Assembly (NCBI GenBank): GCA_036226585.1
Contig: CP108997.1
Location: 3,162,001 to 3,226,000, forward strand
Length of the DNA: 64,000 nt
Direction of reading: 5' to 3'
Source of the DNA: Streptomyces sp. NBC_00708
GTDB taxonomy: Bacteria > Actinomycetota > Actinomycetes > Streptomycetales > Streptomycetaceae
The translations under genes were made by a program, and so were the position numbers. The notes under the pieces were generated by a model. It saw nothing but the letters and a program-made list of their open reading frames with translations, ran no database searches and was not told where the DNA came from. Positions 33,920-43,812 of the stretch are shown piece by piece (positions within the stretch are counted from its first letter, which is position 1; every line of letters starts with the position of its first letter).

Positions 33920-36760
33920 ATGTCTGCCTGCGTACCCACTCGCCACGATCACTCATCGCGCAGTTCGCGCCCTTCCCGGTCCTCGGGAGTCAAGCGACCG
34001 CACAGCCCGCCCCAGCCGCCGCGCGGCGGACGATTCCGTATCGCGGGCGCCGACGTGTCGGCGTCCATCACTGTGTTCCTGCTCGCCATCCCCATGTCGC
34101 TCGGTCTCGCCGTCGCCATGGGTGCACCTCTGGAGGCGGGCCTCATCTCCGCCGCGGTCGGCGGCATCGTCGCCGGACTTCTCGGCGGGACTCCGCTCCA
34201 GGTCTCCGGCCCCTCCGCCGGACTGACCGTGGTGACGGCCGAGACGATCCAGATCTACGGCTGGCGCACCACCTGCGCCATCACCATCGGGGCGGGGCTG
34301 CTTCAGCTCGCCCTCGGCTCCCTGCGGGCAGCCCGCAGCGCGCTCGCCGTCTCTCCCGCCATCGTCCACGGCACGCTCGCCGGCATCGGCGTGGCCATCG
34401 CGCTCGCTCAACTGCACATCGTGCTGGGCGGTTCACCACAGAGCTCTGCCATCTCCAACGTCCTGCATCTTCCCGACCAGCTGGCACGTGTCAGTCCCGC
34501 CGCCCCGCTGATCGGCGCCCTCACGGTGGCCACTCTCGTCCTGTGGCCACTGCTGCCCGGACGGGCCGGGCGGATTCTGCGCCGCGTTCCGGCAGCACTG
34601 GCTTCCGTGGGCCTGGCCACCGCTGTGGCAGCGTGGGCGGCGCCGTCGATCGCCCGGGTCGATCTCCCCTCCTGGCGCTCGCACGCCCTGCCCGAAATGC
34701 CACAGGGTCCTGTGCTCGGCCTGGCCACAGCCGTGTTCACGATGATGCTGGTGGCCAGCCTGGAGTCACTGCTCGCCGCCGTCGCCGTGGACAAGCTGGC
34801 CGCCGACCGTAGCCGCACCCGCTCCGGAGCTTCCCCGGCCAAGATCGGAGAAGTACCGGGCAACGCCCCGGACACGGCATCCCGGCTGCTCGAGACCGCC
34901 GACCAGTCCGCCGCTTCCGTGCCCCCTGCCCCCGACGCAGCAGAAGCCCGTTCCCGACCGGACGGCCTCGACCGGCTCGCTCCCCCGCTCAAGCGATCCG
35001 ACCTCGACCGGGAGTTGCGCGCTCAAGGCGTCGCCAACGCGGTGTCGGGCTTGCTGGGCGGTCTCGCGGTCTCCGGCGGGGCTGTGCGCAGTTCGGCGAA
35101 TGTGAGGGCCGGAGCGACCAGCCGGGCCTCCACCGTGCTGCATGGCGTGTGGATCCTGCTCGCCTCTGCTTTTCTCGTGACAGTCCTTGAGCGCATTCCG
35201 CTGGCGGCCCTGGGCGCGCTGGTAATGATGGTCGGCCTCAAAATGGTCAGCCTCGCGCACATCCGCAACGTCCACAAACACCGCGAATTCCTGGTGTACG
35301 GAGCGACCATCGCCGGCGTGCTGGTCGTCGGCGTCCTCAAGGGCGTGGCGATCGGGATCGCCGTCGCGGTGGCCGTCGCCCTGCACCGGCTGGCCCAGAC
35401 CCGGATTTCGGTCTCCGAACAGAACGGGCAGCATCTCGTCGTCGTACGCGGGCAGTTGACCTTCCTGGCCGTACCTCGCCTCAGCCGGATGCTCGGGCGA
35501 CTCCCCCAGGACGCCGATGTGGTCGTCGAGCTCGACGGCTTTTTCATGGACCATGCTGCGTACGAGACGATTCAGGACTGGAGCAACGCCCATACGGCAC
35601 ACGGCGGCCAGGTGGCCTTCGCCGGCCGCTCGGGCGGCAGAATCGCCGAGCCCGCCGCAGCGGCTCATTCCTGCTGCCGTCCGTGGACCCCATGGCGCAA
35701 CCACCACTGCCACGACCAGCCCGAACACGCCCCTCCCGCGCCGGCAGCCGACAACCGGCCGGACCCCGCGCTCTCCGTCGGCACCGCAACAGCCCCGACC
35801 ATCCCTGCCACAGCCGCGGGCGCAGGCAGCCATGCCCCCGCCCCGTCCCACCCCGACAGCGGCACCTCCCCGGATCCGGGCCCGTCGGCCCCGCAGCTCC
35901 CGCCTCACGCACAGACCGCACCCACCGCACAGACGGACGCCCCCATCCCACTCATGGCGCCGACTCCGCAGACCGCCCCCTCCCCCCACCGAGCGCCCGC
36001 CTCACAGCCCGCCTCTCCCCACCAGCACGCGGCCGTCGACCGGCCTCCGCACGCGGGAGGCGATCACCGGCTGGTCAGAGGTCTGAGCTCCTTCCAGCGC
36101 GACACAGCGCCGCTGGTCCGCGGTGAGCTGGCGCGGCTCGCCCGAGAGGGCCAGCGCCCCTCACAGTTCTTCATCACCTGCGCGGACTCCCGTCTGGTGA
36201 CCAGCATGATCACAGCCAGCGGTCCGGGTGACCTCTTCACCGTGCGCAATATCGGCAACCTCGTGCCGCTCCCGGATGCAGAGGAGGGCGACCACTCGGT
36301 GGGGGCCGCGATCGAGTACGCGGTGGACGTGCTCGGCGTCGAGTCCATCACCGTCTGCGGTCACTCGGACTGCGGGGCGATGAACGCACTGCTCGCAGGG
36401 GCGTCGGACGACCCCGACACGTCGCTGGGGCGCTGGCTCCGGCACGGGCTCCCCAGCCTGGGCCGGGTGAGTTCGACCAGCGACACGCAGCCCCGGTTCT
36501 CCGGCCGGCTGCCCGCCAATGCGGTGGAGCAGCTCTGCCTGACCAACGTGGTCCAGCAGCTCGACCATCTGAGGGCGCACCCGTCGGTGGCCCGCCGCAT
36601 CGCCGATGGCAGCCTTCAGCTGCACGGCATGTACTTCCACGTGGCCGAGGCTCAGTCGTATCTGCTGGCGGAGGACGGAAGCACCGGAGTCGGCACGACT
36701 GCGGTGTTCGACCCGATCTCACCCGCCCATCCGGCCGAGCTGACACGTACCGGCGTCTGA
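33920..36760 (+). CDS. SulP anion transporter fused to a beta-carbonic anhydrase
   Basis: The 946-residue product has a SulP membrane domain (about 40-490, start QVSGPSAGLTVV), a STAS-like domain (about 500-570), a long Pro/Thr/Ala-rich linker (about 590-710) and a C-terminal beta-class carbonic anhydrase (from about 716). Zinc ligands sit in CADSR (near 753) and CGHSDCGA (near 813). The likely role is bicarbonate uptake coupled to its interconversion with CO2. AGGAGG lies 9 nt before the ATG. The STAS part is shorter than in typical SulP proteins. It stands alone, followed by the acetyl-CoA synthetase gene. Confidence 0.9.
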   Translation: MSACVPTRHDHSSRSSRPSRSSGVKRPHSPPQPPRGGRFRIAGADVSASITVFLLAIPMSLGLAVAMGAPLEAGLISAAVGGIVAGLLGGTPLQVSGPSAGLTVVTAETIQIYGWRTTCAITIGAGLLQLALGSLRAARSALAVSPAIVHGTLAGIGVAIALAQLHIVLGGSPQSSAISNVLHLPDQLARVSPAAPLIGALTVATLVLWPLLPGRAGRILRRVPAALASVGLATAVAAWAAPSIARVDLPSWRSHALPEMPQGPVLGLATAVFTMMLVASLESLLAAVAVDKLAADRSRTRSGASPAKIGEVPGNAPDTASRLLETADQSAASVPPAPDAAEARSRPDGLDRLAPPLKRSDLDRELRAQGVANAVSGLLGGLAVSGGAVRSSANVRAGATSRASTVLHGVWILLASAFLVTVLERIPLAALGALVMMVGLKMVSLAHIRNVHKHREFLVYGATIAGVLVVGVLKGVAIGIAVAVAVALHRLAQTRISVSEQNGQHLVVVRGQLTFLAVPRLSRMLGRLPQDADVVVELDGFFMDHAAYETIQDWSNAHTAHGGQVAFAGRSGGRIAEPAAAAHSCCRPWTPWRNHHCHDQPEHAPPAPAADNRPDPALSVGTATAPTIPATAAGAGSHAPAPSHPDSGTSPDPGPSAPQLPPHAQTAPTAQTDAPIPLMAPTPQTAPSPHRAPASQPASPHQHAAVDRPPHAGGDHRLVRGLSSFQRDTAPLVRGELARLAREGQRPSQFFITCADSRLVTSMITASGPGDLFTVRNIGNLVPLPDAEEGDHSVGAAIEYAVDVLGVESITVCGHSDCGAMNALLAGASDDPDTSLGRWLRHGLPSLGRVSSTSDTQPRFSGRLPANAVEQLCLTNVVQQLDHLRAHPSVARRIADGSLQLHGMYFHVAEAQSYLLAEDGSTGVGTTAVFDPISPAHPAELTRTGV

Positions 36761-36895
36761 ACCGCACGCCGCTCGGGTCCGTGAGACCTAGTGATCCCGC
36801 TGACGCGTTCTCCGCACCTCCGCGCCATCCGCATCACCGGCACGGCCCTGCGCGGCCTCGGCGTGGAAGCGGGATCATGCCTCTATACACGAGAC

Positions 36896-36911
36896 ACAGG
36901 TCTAAACCAAT
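36896..36911. promoter_or_regulatory. DasR-like operator (dre) upstream of acs
   Basis: ACAGGTCTAAACCAAT matches the DasR-responsive element ACTGGTCTAGACCAAT at 14 of 16 bases, with the GGTCTANACC core kept. It ends 84 bp before the acetyl-CoA synthetase start. DasR controls N-acetylglucosamine use in Streptomyces. Binding is inferred from sequence only. Confidence 0.5.
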
Positions 36912-36995
36912 TCCTGGCAGACACTTGTCACCCGGCCTCGGGACTGATGAGCTATGCCCCGGGACACAACGGACACCCTGGGACTGGGAGAAGTC

Positions 36996-38951
36996 GTGAG
37001 CAACGAGAGCCTGGCCAACCTGCTTCGGGAAGAGCGGAAGTTCGCGCCGCCTGCCGAGCTGGCCGCCAACGCCAACGTCACCGCAGAGGCGTACGAGCAG
37101 GCCGAAGCGGACCGGCTGGGCTTCTGGGCCGAGCAGGCCCGCCGCCTGACCTGGGCCACCGAGCCCACCGAGACCCTCGACTGGAGCAACCCGCCCTTCG
37201 CGAAGTGGTTCGCGGACGGCAAGCTCAACGTGGCCTACAACTGCGTGGACCGTCACGTCGAGGCGGGCCACGGTGACCGGGTCGCCATCCACTTCGAGGG
37301 CGAGCCCGGCGACAGCCGCGCCATCACTTACGCGGAGCTGAAGGACGAGGTCTCCCGCGCCGCCAACGCCCTCATCGAGCTCGGTGTCGGCAAGGGCGAC
37401 CGGGTCGCCGTCTACCTTCCGATGATCCCCGAAGCCGCCTTCGCGATGCTGGCCTGTGCCCGCATCGGTGCGGCGCACTCGGTCGTCTTCGGTGGCTTCT
37501 CCGCCGACGCCATCGCCGCCCGCATCGAGGACGCGGACGCGAAGGTCGTCATCACCGCCGACGGCGGGTACCGCCGAGGCAAGCCGTCCGCGCTCAAGCC
37601 CGCGGTCGACGACGCCGTCTCGCGCATCGACAGCGTGGAGCACGTCCTCGTGGTCCGGCGTACGGGCGAGGACACCGCGTGGACCGAGGGCCGCGACGTC
37701 TGGTGGCACGAGATCACCGGCCGGCAGTCCGCCGAGCACACCCCCGAGGCGTTCGATGCGGAGCAGCCGCTCTTCATCCTCTACACGTCGGGCACGACCG
37801 GGAAGCCCAAGGGCATCCTGCACACGTCCGGCGGTTACCTCACCCAGGCGGCGTACACGCACCAAGCGGTCTTCGACCTCAAGCCGGAGACCGATGTCTA
37901 CTGGTGCACCGCCGACATCGGCTGGGTGACCGGACACTCGTACATCGTCTACGGGCCGCTGGCCAACGGCGCCACGCAGGTGATGTACGAGGGCACCCCC
38001 GACACCCCGCACCAGGGCCGCTTCTGGGAGATCGTCCAGAAGTACGGGGTCACGATCCTCTACACCGCGCCGACCGCGATCCGTACGTTCATGAAGTGGG
38101 GGGACGACATCCCCGCCAAGTTCGACCTGTCGTCCCTGCGCGTCCTCGGTTCGGTGGGCGAGCCGATCAACCCCGAGGCCTGGATCTGGTACCGCAAGCA
38201 CATCGGTGCCGACAAGTGCCCGATCGTGGACACCTGGTGGCAGACCGAGACCGGCACGATGATGATCTCGCCGCTGCCGGGCGTCACGGAGACCAAGCCG
38301 GGGAGCGCCCAGCGCGCCCTGCCGGGTATCTCGGCCACCGTCGTCGACGACGAGGCCAACGAGGTCCCGAACGGCGGAGGCGGCTACCTGGTCCTCACCG
38401 AGCCGTGGCCGTCGATGCTCCGCACCATCTGGCGCGACGACCAGCGGTTCCTCGACACGTACTGGTCACGCTTCGAGGGCAAGTACTTCGCCGGCGACGG
38501 TGCCAAGAAGGACGAGGACGGCGACATCTGGCTGCTGGGCCGCGTCGACGACGTGATGCTGGTGTCCGGGCACAACATCTCGACCACCGAGGTCGAGTCG
38601 GCGCTCGTCTCGCACCCGTCGGTCGCGGAGGCCGCCGTGGTCGGCGCCGCCGACGAGACGACCGGCCAGGCCATCGTCGCCTTCGTCATCCTGCGGGGCA
38701 CGGCCACCGCCTCCGACGAGCTGGTGGCGGAGCTGCGCAACCACGTCGGTACGACGCTCGGCCCGATCGCCAAGCCGAAGCGCATCATGCCGGTGGCCGA
38801 GCTGCCGAAGACCCGTTCCGGCAAGATCATGCGGCGTCTGCTGCGTGACGTGGCGGAGAACAGGGCCCTGGGCGATGTCACGACCCTGACCGACTCCTCG
38901 GTCATGGACCTGATCCAGAGCCAGCTGCCGTCGGCCCAGTCCGAGGACTGA
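36996..38951 (+). CDS. acsA: Acetyl-coenzyme A synthetase
   Basis: The 651-residue product converts acetate, ATP and CoA to acetyl-CoA via acetyl-AMP. It shows the AMP-binding signature [11 protein letters not shown] (near 262), the hinge motif [13 protein letters not shown], and the catalytic lysine in [10 protein letters not shown] (near 609), which is the usual site of regulatory acetylation. I use the GTG at 36996 (SNESLANLL) because GGGAG precedes it and it matches the family N-terminus; 14 codons of the open frame are dropped. It is monocistronic with a strong terminator and a DasR-like site upstream. Confidence 0.96.
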   Translation: MSNESLANLLREERKFAPPAELAANANVTAEAYEQAEADRLGFWAEQARRLTWATEPTETLDWSNPPFAKWFADGKLNVAYNCVDRHVEAGHGDRVAIHFEGEPGDSRAITYAELKDEVSRAANALIELGVGKGDRVAVYLPMIPEAAFAMLACARIGAAHSVVFGGFSADAIAARIEDADAKVVITADGGYRRGKPSALKPAVDDAVSRIDSVEHVLVVRRTGEDTAWTEGRDVWWHEITGRQSAEHTPEAFDAEQPLFILYTSGTTGKPKGILHTSGGYLTQAAYTHQAVFDLKPETDVYWCTADIGWVTGHSYIVYGPLANGATQVMYEGTPDTPHQGRFWEIVQKYGVTILYTAPTAIRTFMKWGDDIPAKFDLSSLRVLGSVGEPINPEAWIWYRKHIGADKCPIVDTWWQTETGTMMISPLPGVTETKPGSAQRALPGISATVVDDEANEVPNGGGGYLVLTEPWPSMLRTIWRDDQRFLDTYWSRFEGKYFAGDGAKKDEDGDIWLLGRVDDVMLVSGHNISTTEVESALVSHPSVAEAAVVGAADETTGQAIVAFVILRGTATASDELVAELRNHVGTTLGPIAKPKRIMPVAELPKTRSGKIMRRLLRDVAENRALGDVTTLTDSSVMDLIQSQLPSAQSED

Positions 38952-38974
38952 GGCGCCGACGGACGACCGACAAC

Positions 38975-39013
38975 CCGAAGGGCACCCGGCGACGCGCCGG
39001 GTGCCCTTCGGGC
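38975..39013 (+). terminator. 18-bp hairpin terminator after acsA
   Basis: Perfect 18-bp arms (38975-38992, 38996-39013) with a 3-nt loop ACG, followed by CATTTAAGG. It lies 23 bp past the acsA stop. Confidence 0.85.
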
Positions 39014-39184
39014 ATTTAAGGTGAAGATCACCACTCCCTCACACCCCCGCTCCCACGCCCCGCGGGTACAGTGGCGGCTGAGCGACAACACGATAAGAAA
39101 ATCTCCACAGGGGTGCCGGGAAGTCTGGTCGGCAAGTGCATCAGCCATGCCATCGCTGCCGTACCGACCCGGAGGTCTCCCCCC

Positions 39185-40591
39185 GTGGCCACGCCCACTC
39201 CCGCACCCACCGGCCCCCGCCGCACCTTCCTGGGGCGGCTGCCGCTCCCCGAGCGCAACTATGTCGCCGACGCCCTGCGTACGGAGACCGTCGGTGGCGT
39301 CATCCTGCTGGCCGCCGCCGTGGCCGCGCTGGTGTGGGCCAACACAGCGGGTTCGAGCTACTCGGCCGTCAGCAACTTCCACGTCGGGCCCGGACCCCTC
39401 GGGCTGCACCTCTCCGTGGCGCACTGGGCCGCCGACGGGCTGCTCGCGGTCTTCTTCTTCGTCGCGGGCGTCGAACTCAAACGCGAACTCGTGGCAGGTG
39501 AGTTGCGCGATCCCAGGGCCGCCGCGCTCCCCGTGGCTGCCGCGCTCTGCGGCATGGCCGTGCCGGCGGGCGTCTACACACTGGTGAACGTCCTCGGCGA
39601 CGGTTCCACGGCCGGCTGGGCGGTTCCCACCGCCACCGACATCGCCTTCGCGCTCGCCGTGCTCGCCGTCATCGGCACCTCACTGCCGGCCGCGCTCCGG
39701 GCCTTCCTGCTGACGCTCGCCGTCGTGGACGACCTCTTCGCGATCCTGATCATCGCCGTCTTCTTCACCGAGGACATCGACTTCCTCGCGCTCGGCGGCG
39801 CCTTCCTCGGCCTGGGCCTCTTCCACCTGCTGCTCCGCCTCGGCGTGCGTGGCTGGTACGTCTACGTACCGCTCGCCGTGGTCGTCTGGGGACTGATGTA
39901 CAACAGTGGCGTCCACGCCACCATCGCCGGCGTCGCCATGGGCCTGATGCTGCGCTGCACGCGGCGCGAGGGCGAGGAGCACTCGCCCGGGGAACGCATC
40001 GAGCACCTGGTGCACCCCCTGTCGGCGGGCTTCGCCGTTCCGGTCTTCGCGCTCTTCTCCGCCGGGGTCTCCCTCTCCGGCGGCGCGCTGGCCGGTGTGT
40101 TCGACCGGCCCGAGACGCTCGGAGTGGTCCTGGGACTCGTCGTCGGCAAGACGATCGGTGTCTTCGGCGGTACGTGGCTGACCACCCGGCTCACCAGAGC
40201 CGAGCTGAACAAGGAGCTGGCCTGGGCGGACGTCTTCGCGATCGCCGCACTCGCCGGTATCGGCTTCACCGTGTCGCTGCTGATCGGGGAGCTCGCCTTC
40301 GCCGGTGACGACGACATGATCAACGAGATCAAGGCGTCGGTTCTGCTCGGCTCCCTGATTGCCGCCGTACTCTCCGGTGTACTGCTCAAACTCCGGGTAC
40401 GCAGATACAGGGCGCTGTCCGACGCCGAGGAACTCGACGAGGACGGTTCCGGAGTGCCGGACGTCTACGAACAGGACGACCCGGCGTACCACCTGAGGAT
40501 GGCCGCGCTCTACGAGGGGAAGGCGGCCGAGCACCGCCGCCTTGCCCGACTGGCGGGGGCAGCGAGCAGCAAGCCGGACAGTCCGGCATGA
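39185..40591 (+). CDS. nhaA: Na+/H+ antiporter NhaA
   Basis: The 468-residue product has about 12 helices. The cation-site motif TLAVVDDLFAI carries the two adjacent Asp residues of NhaA, and PTATDIAFALAVLAVIG is the other conserved stretch. It expels sodium in exchange for protons. The GTG at 39185 has GGAGGT 8 nt upstream; the longer frame upstream is not supported. The C-terminal 60 residues (about 410-468) form a charged cytoplasmic tail absent from E. coli NhaA. The holin-like gene follows 39 bp downstream. Confidence 0.93.
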   Translation: MATPTPAPTGPRRTFLGRLPLPERNYVADALRTETVGGVILLAAAVAALVWANTAGSSYSAVSNFHVGPGPLGLHLSVAHWAADGLLAVFFFVAGVELKRELVAGELRDPRAAALPVAAALCGMAVPAGVYTLVNVLGDGSTAGWAVPTATDIAFALAVLAVIGTSLPAALRAFLLTLAVVDDLFAILIIAVFFTEDIDFLALGGAFLGLGLFHLLLRLGVRGWYVYVPLAVVVWGLMYNSGVHATIAGVAMGLMLRCTRREGEEHSPGERIEHLVHPLSAGFAVPVFALFSAGVSLSGGALAGVFDRPETLGVVLGLVVGKTIGVFGGTWLTTRLTRAELNKELAWADVFAIAALAGIGFTVSLLIGELAFAGDDDMINEIKASVLLGSLIAAVLSGVLLKLRVRRYRALSDAEELDEDGSGVPDVYEQDDPAYHLRMAALYEGKAAEHRRLARLAGAASSKPDSPA

Positions 40592-40630
40592 TCTGACATC
40601 GGACATGTTGAACAGGAGAGGGAGTCAGGG

Positions 40631-41161
40631 ATGAGCGACCCCGGCAATTACGCGGGCAGCGCCGACCGCAGTCTCGGCCAGCTGGTCGCGTCGGCGACGG
40701 CCGAACTGTCGGCGCTGGTGCACGACGAAATCGCCCTGGCCAAGGCCGAGGTGCGGCAGGACGTCAAGCGCGGCGTCATCGGCAGCGTGGCCTTCATCGT
40801 CACGGGCGTGCTGGTCCTGTTCTCGATCCCGGTGCTGAGCTTCGCAGCCGCGTACGGCATCCACAATCTGGGGCTGGGCCTCGCCTGGTCGTTCCTGATC
40901 GTGGGCGGCGCGTTCATCCTGCTGGGCGTCCTGCTCGCACTGTTCGGCTACGCCAAGTTCAAGAAGGTCAAGCCGCCGGAGAAGTCCATCGCGTCCGCCA
41001 AGCAGACCGCCGCGGTCCTTCAGGGCGTCAAGCCGCACCCCCGTCCGGAGACCGCCGCCGACGCGATCCTTCCGCTGGGCGGCAGCACCCGCGCGGACCG
41101 GGCGATCGAGAGCGCACCGGTCCAGGACAAGGCGTCGGCTGTGGCACGCTCGTCCACATGA
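40631..41161 (+). CDS. Actinobacterial holin-X-like membrane protein
   Basis: The 176-residue product has a soluble N-terminus with an amphipathic helix (SLGQLVASATAELSALV), two membrane helices (about 50-75 and 80-110) and a basic tail. This is the phage holin family III or Actinobacterial Holin-X pattern, common in non-phage contexts in actinobacteria, where the role is unknown. AGGAGAGGGAG lies upstream of the ATG. The stop overlaps the next gene's ATG (ATGA). Confidence 0.8.
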   Translation: MSDPGNYAGSADRSLGQLVASATAELSALVHDEIALAKAEVRQDVKRGVIGSVAFIVTGVLVLFSIPVLSFAAAYGIHNLGLGLAWSFLIVGGAFILLGVLLALFGYAKFKKVKPPEKSIASAKQTAAVLQGVKPHPRPETAADAILPLGGSTRADRAIESAPVQDKASAVARSST

Positions 41162-42183
41162 CCGTCCCCGATTCCAGCGCATCCGGCCCTCTGGGCCCGG
41201 AGGACCGGGCGGGCCACGAAGGGCCGGCCGGCCCGGCGGGCCCCGCCCCCGCACCGTCCGCCCCGGCCGGCGGCCCCGTTCGCCTCGACGGTCCCTGGAC
41301 GCACCGGGACGTCGCGGCGAACGGCGCCCGCTTCCACATCGCCGAAATGGGTGACGGGCCGCTGGTCCTCCTCCTGCACGGCTTCCCGCAGTTCTGGTGG
41401 ACCTGGCGCCACCAGCTGCCCGCGCTCGCCGAGGCCGGCTTCCGGGCCGTGGCGATGGACCTGCGTGGCGTCGGCGGCAGCGACCGCACCCCCCGGGGCT
41501 ACGACCCCGCCAACCTGGCGCTCGACATCACCGGCGTGGTCCGGTCGCTCGGCGAGCCGGACGCCGCCCTGGTCGGCCATGACATGGGCGGCTACCTGGC
41601 CTGGACGGCCGCCGTGATGCGCCCCAAGCTGGTGCGCCGGCTGGTCGTCTCCTCCATGCCCCACCCGCGGCGGTGGCGCTCCTCGATGCTCTCCGACTTC
41701 GCGCAGTCCCGGGCCGGCTCGTACATCTGGGGCTTCCAGCGGCCGTGGGTGCCGGAGCGTCAGCTCGTGGCCGACGACGCCGCGTTGGTGGCACAGCTGA
41801 TCAGCGACTGGGCGGGTCCGGGCAAGGCGGAGTTCCCCGACGAGGCGACGCTGGGCGTCTACCGGCGTGCCATGGCCATCCCCTCGACGGCGCACTGCTC
41901 GATCGAGCCGTACCGCTGGATGGTGCGCTCGCTGGCCCGCCCGGACGGCATCCAGTTCAACCGGCGCATGAAACGGCCCGTCCGGGTGCCCACGCTGCAT
42001 CTGCACGGTTCACTCGATCCGGCGGTCCGCACCCGCAGCTCGGCCGGATCCGGCGAGTACGTCGAGGCGCCCTACCGTTGGCGACTTTTCGACGGTCTGG
42101 GCCACTTCCCCCATGAGGAGGATCCGGCCGGATTCTCGGCCGAACTCATCAACTGGCTCAAGGATTCCGAGCCCGACCGCTAG
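41158..42183 (+). CDS. Alpha/beta hydrolase, epoxide hydrolase-like
   Basis: The 341-residue product has an N-terminal Ala/Pro-rich stretch (1-40) and an alpha/beta hydrolase core. HGFPQFWWTW forms the oxyanion region, and GHDMGG places Asp142 at the nucleophile position, as in epoxide hydrolases and haloalkane dehalogenases rather than esterases. His in GLGHFPHEED near the C-terminus is the likely base. ATGA overlap with the holin-like gene implies cotranslation. The substrate is unknown. Confidence 0.85.
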   Translation: MTVPDSSASGPLGPEDRAGHEGPAGPAGPAPAPSAPAGGPVRLDGPWTHRDVAANGARFHIAEMGDGPLVLLLHGFPQFWWTWRHQLPALAEAGFRAVAMDLRGVGGSDRTPRGYDPANLALDITGVVRSLGEPDAALVGHDMGGYLAWTAAVMRPKLVRRLVVSSMPHPRRWRSSMLSDFAQSRAGSYIWGFQRPWVPERQLVADDAALVAQLISDWAGPGKAEFPDEATLGVYRRAMAIPSTAHCSIEPYRWMVRSLARPDGIQFNRRMKRPVRVPTLHLHGSLDPAVRTRSSAGSGEYVEAPYRWRLFDGLGHFPHEEDPAGFSAELINWLKDSEPDR

Positions 42184-42519
42184 CCACAGGGGCACACGTG
42201 TCCTACGAACAGCCACGTGCCTGACGCATAGGCCAATTGGCTGACGGATAGGCGGTTACGGACCATGAGGCACGGGCAGACGTCCGGGTATGGGCTGGAC
42301 GCACGACTTCGGTGACGCAGCACGCAACCGTCGCTCGACCGCCACGGCGGTTCCGGGCATTCATGAGGGGGACGGCCTCCAGGGCCGGGTGCACGCTTTG
42401 CACGTCATGCATGATCCTCGGCTCGGCATCTCACGCATCCTCCGCCGCCGGGCCCGCTGGGTCTCGGCGCGGCTGCGCCATCCCCGCAACTGACGTACCC
42501 CGGGCCCGCCCGCATACCT
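42184..42519. other. 336-bp convergent intergenic region with a 20-bp-period direct repeat
   Basis: This lies between the 3' ends of the hydrolase and the MarP-like gene. It has CTGACGCATAGGC at 42221-42233 and CTGACGGATAGGC at 42241-42253, one mismatch apart and spaced exactly 20 bp, with CCAATTGG between. I see no convincing gene; frames of up to 87 codons lack ribosome sites. Confidence 0.45.
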
Positions 42520-43725
42520 CTAGAGCGCGCACCCCTGGCTGTCGACCTGCTGGTTGGCGGTGCGTCCCTGCGTGATGTCGTCGCGGATCTCGTCCGCCGT
42601 CAGCGCGTAGCCGGTGTCCGGGTCGTCGAGCGACTTCGCGAACACGACTCCGTACACCTTGCCCTCGGGGGTCAGCAGCGGGCCGCCGGAGTTGCCCTGG
42701 CGGACCGTGGTGTAGAGCGAATACACATCGCGGCGGACCGTGCCCCGGTGGTAGATGTCGGGGCCGTTGGCGTCGATGCGGGCGCGGACACGCGCGGAGC
42801 GTACGTCGTACGCGCCGTTCTCCGGGAAGCCCGCGACGATGGCGCTGTCGCCCGTCTCCGCGTCGCTCTCGGTGTCCGCGAACCGCAGCGGCTTCACGTC
42901 GAGGTCGGGTACGTCGAGTACGGCGATGTCGCGCCGCCAGTCGTAGAGGACGACCTTCGCGTCGTACAGGCGCCCCTGACCCCCGATCTGGACGGTCGGC
43001 TCATCGACGCCGCCGACGACGTGGGCGTTGGTCATGACCCGGCGGTCGGAGAACACGAACCCGGTGCCTTCGAGGACCTTGCCGCAGCTCGGGGCCGTCC
43101 CCACGACCTTCACGATGGACTGCTTGGCGCGCGCGGCGACGGGGCTGCCGACCAGCGCCGGGTCGGGGGCCCTGACCTCGGTGATCGGTTCGTTGGCGAA
43201 TGGGCTGAAGACCTGCGGGAAGCCGTTCTGCGCGAGGACCGACGAGAAGTCCGTGAACCAGGTGGACGCCTGTGACGGCATCACCCGGGAGACGCCCAGC
43301 AGGACCGAGGAGCTGCGGACCTCCTTGCCCAGCGTCGGCAGCGAGGTGCCCGCCAGGGCGGACCCGATCAGCCAGGCGACCAGCAGCATGGCCACCACAT
43401 TGACCAGGGCGCCGCCGGTCGCGTCCAGGGCACGCGCGGGCGACCACGTGATGTGGCGGCGGAGTTTGTTGCCCAGATGGGTGGTGAAGGCCTGGCCGAT
43501 CGACGCGCAGACGATCACGATGACGACCGCGACGACGGCCGCGGTGGAGGAGACCTCCGAACCATCCGTCATCTGGTCCCACAGGACCGGCAGCAGATAG
43601 ACGGCGACGAGACCGCCGCCCAGGAACCCGATCACCGACAGAATGCCGACGACGAACCCCTGGCGGTAGCCGATGACCGCGAACCACACGGCGCCGGCCA
43701 GCAGCAGGATGTCCAGCACGTTCAC
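42520..43725 (-). CDS. MarP-like membrane serine protease (CvpA plus trypsin-like domain)
   Basis: The 401-residue product has four N-terminal helices of CvpA type (about 1-130) and a chymotrypsin-fold domain. The triad is His in TNAHVV (near 235), Asp in RRDIAVLD (near 265) and Ser346 in GNSGGP. It matches M. tuberculosis MarP, an acid-stress periplasmic protease. The start is GTG (MNVLDILLL). It is encoded upstream of no obvious partner; the Nudix gene precedes it on the same strand by about 90 bp. Confidence 0.9.
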   Translation of the reverse strand: MNVLDILLLAGAVWFAVIGYRQGFVVGILSVIGFLGGGLVAVYLLPVLWDQMTDGSEVSSTAAVVAVVIVIVCASIGQAFTTHLGNKLRRHITWSPARALDATGGALVNVVAMLLVAWLIGSALAGTSLPTLGKEVRSSSVLLGVSRVMPSQASTWFTDFSSVLAQNGFPQVFSPFANEPITEVRAPDPALVGSPVAARAKQSIVKVVGTAPSCGKVLEGTGFVFSDRRVMTNAHVVGGVDEPTVQIGGQGRLYDAKVVLYDWRRDIAVLDVPDLDVKPLRFADTESDAETGDSAIVAGFPENGAYDVRSARVRARIDANGPDIYHRGTVRRDVYSLYTTVRQGNSGGPLLTPEGKVYGVVFAKSLDDPDTGYALTADEIRDDITQGRTANQQVDSQGCAL

Positions 43726-43812
43726 CGTCTATAGCCTCGCAGATTCGTCACCGGGCCCGTACGTCTCCGTGTCCGGGCGGGCCCGGAGCGGCGGAACACG
43801 GAAGTCAGCCTG

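Noticed and set aside
40631..41161. Prophage remnant based on the holin-like gene
   Set aside because: No other phage genes, no att repeats; the family is widespread in actinobacterial cores.
42312..42575. 87-codon frame after the epoxide hydrolase-like gene
   Set aside because: No ribosome site, Cys/Ser/Arg-rich translation and overlap with the MarP-like gene.
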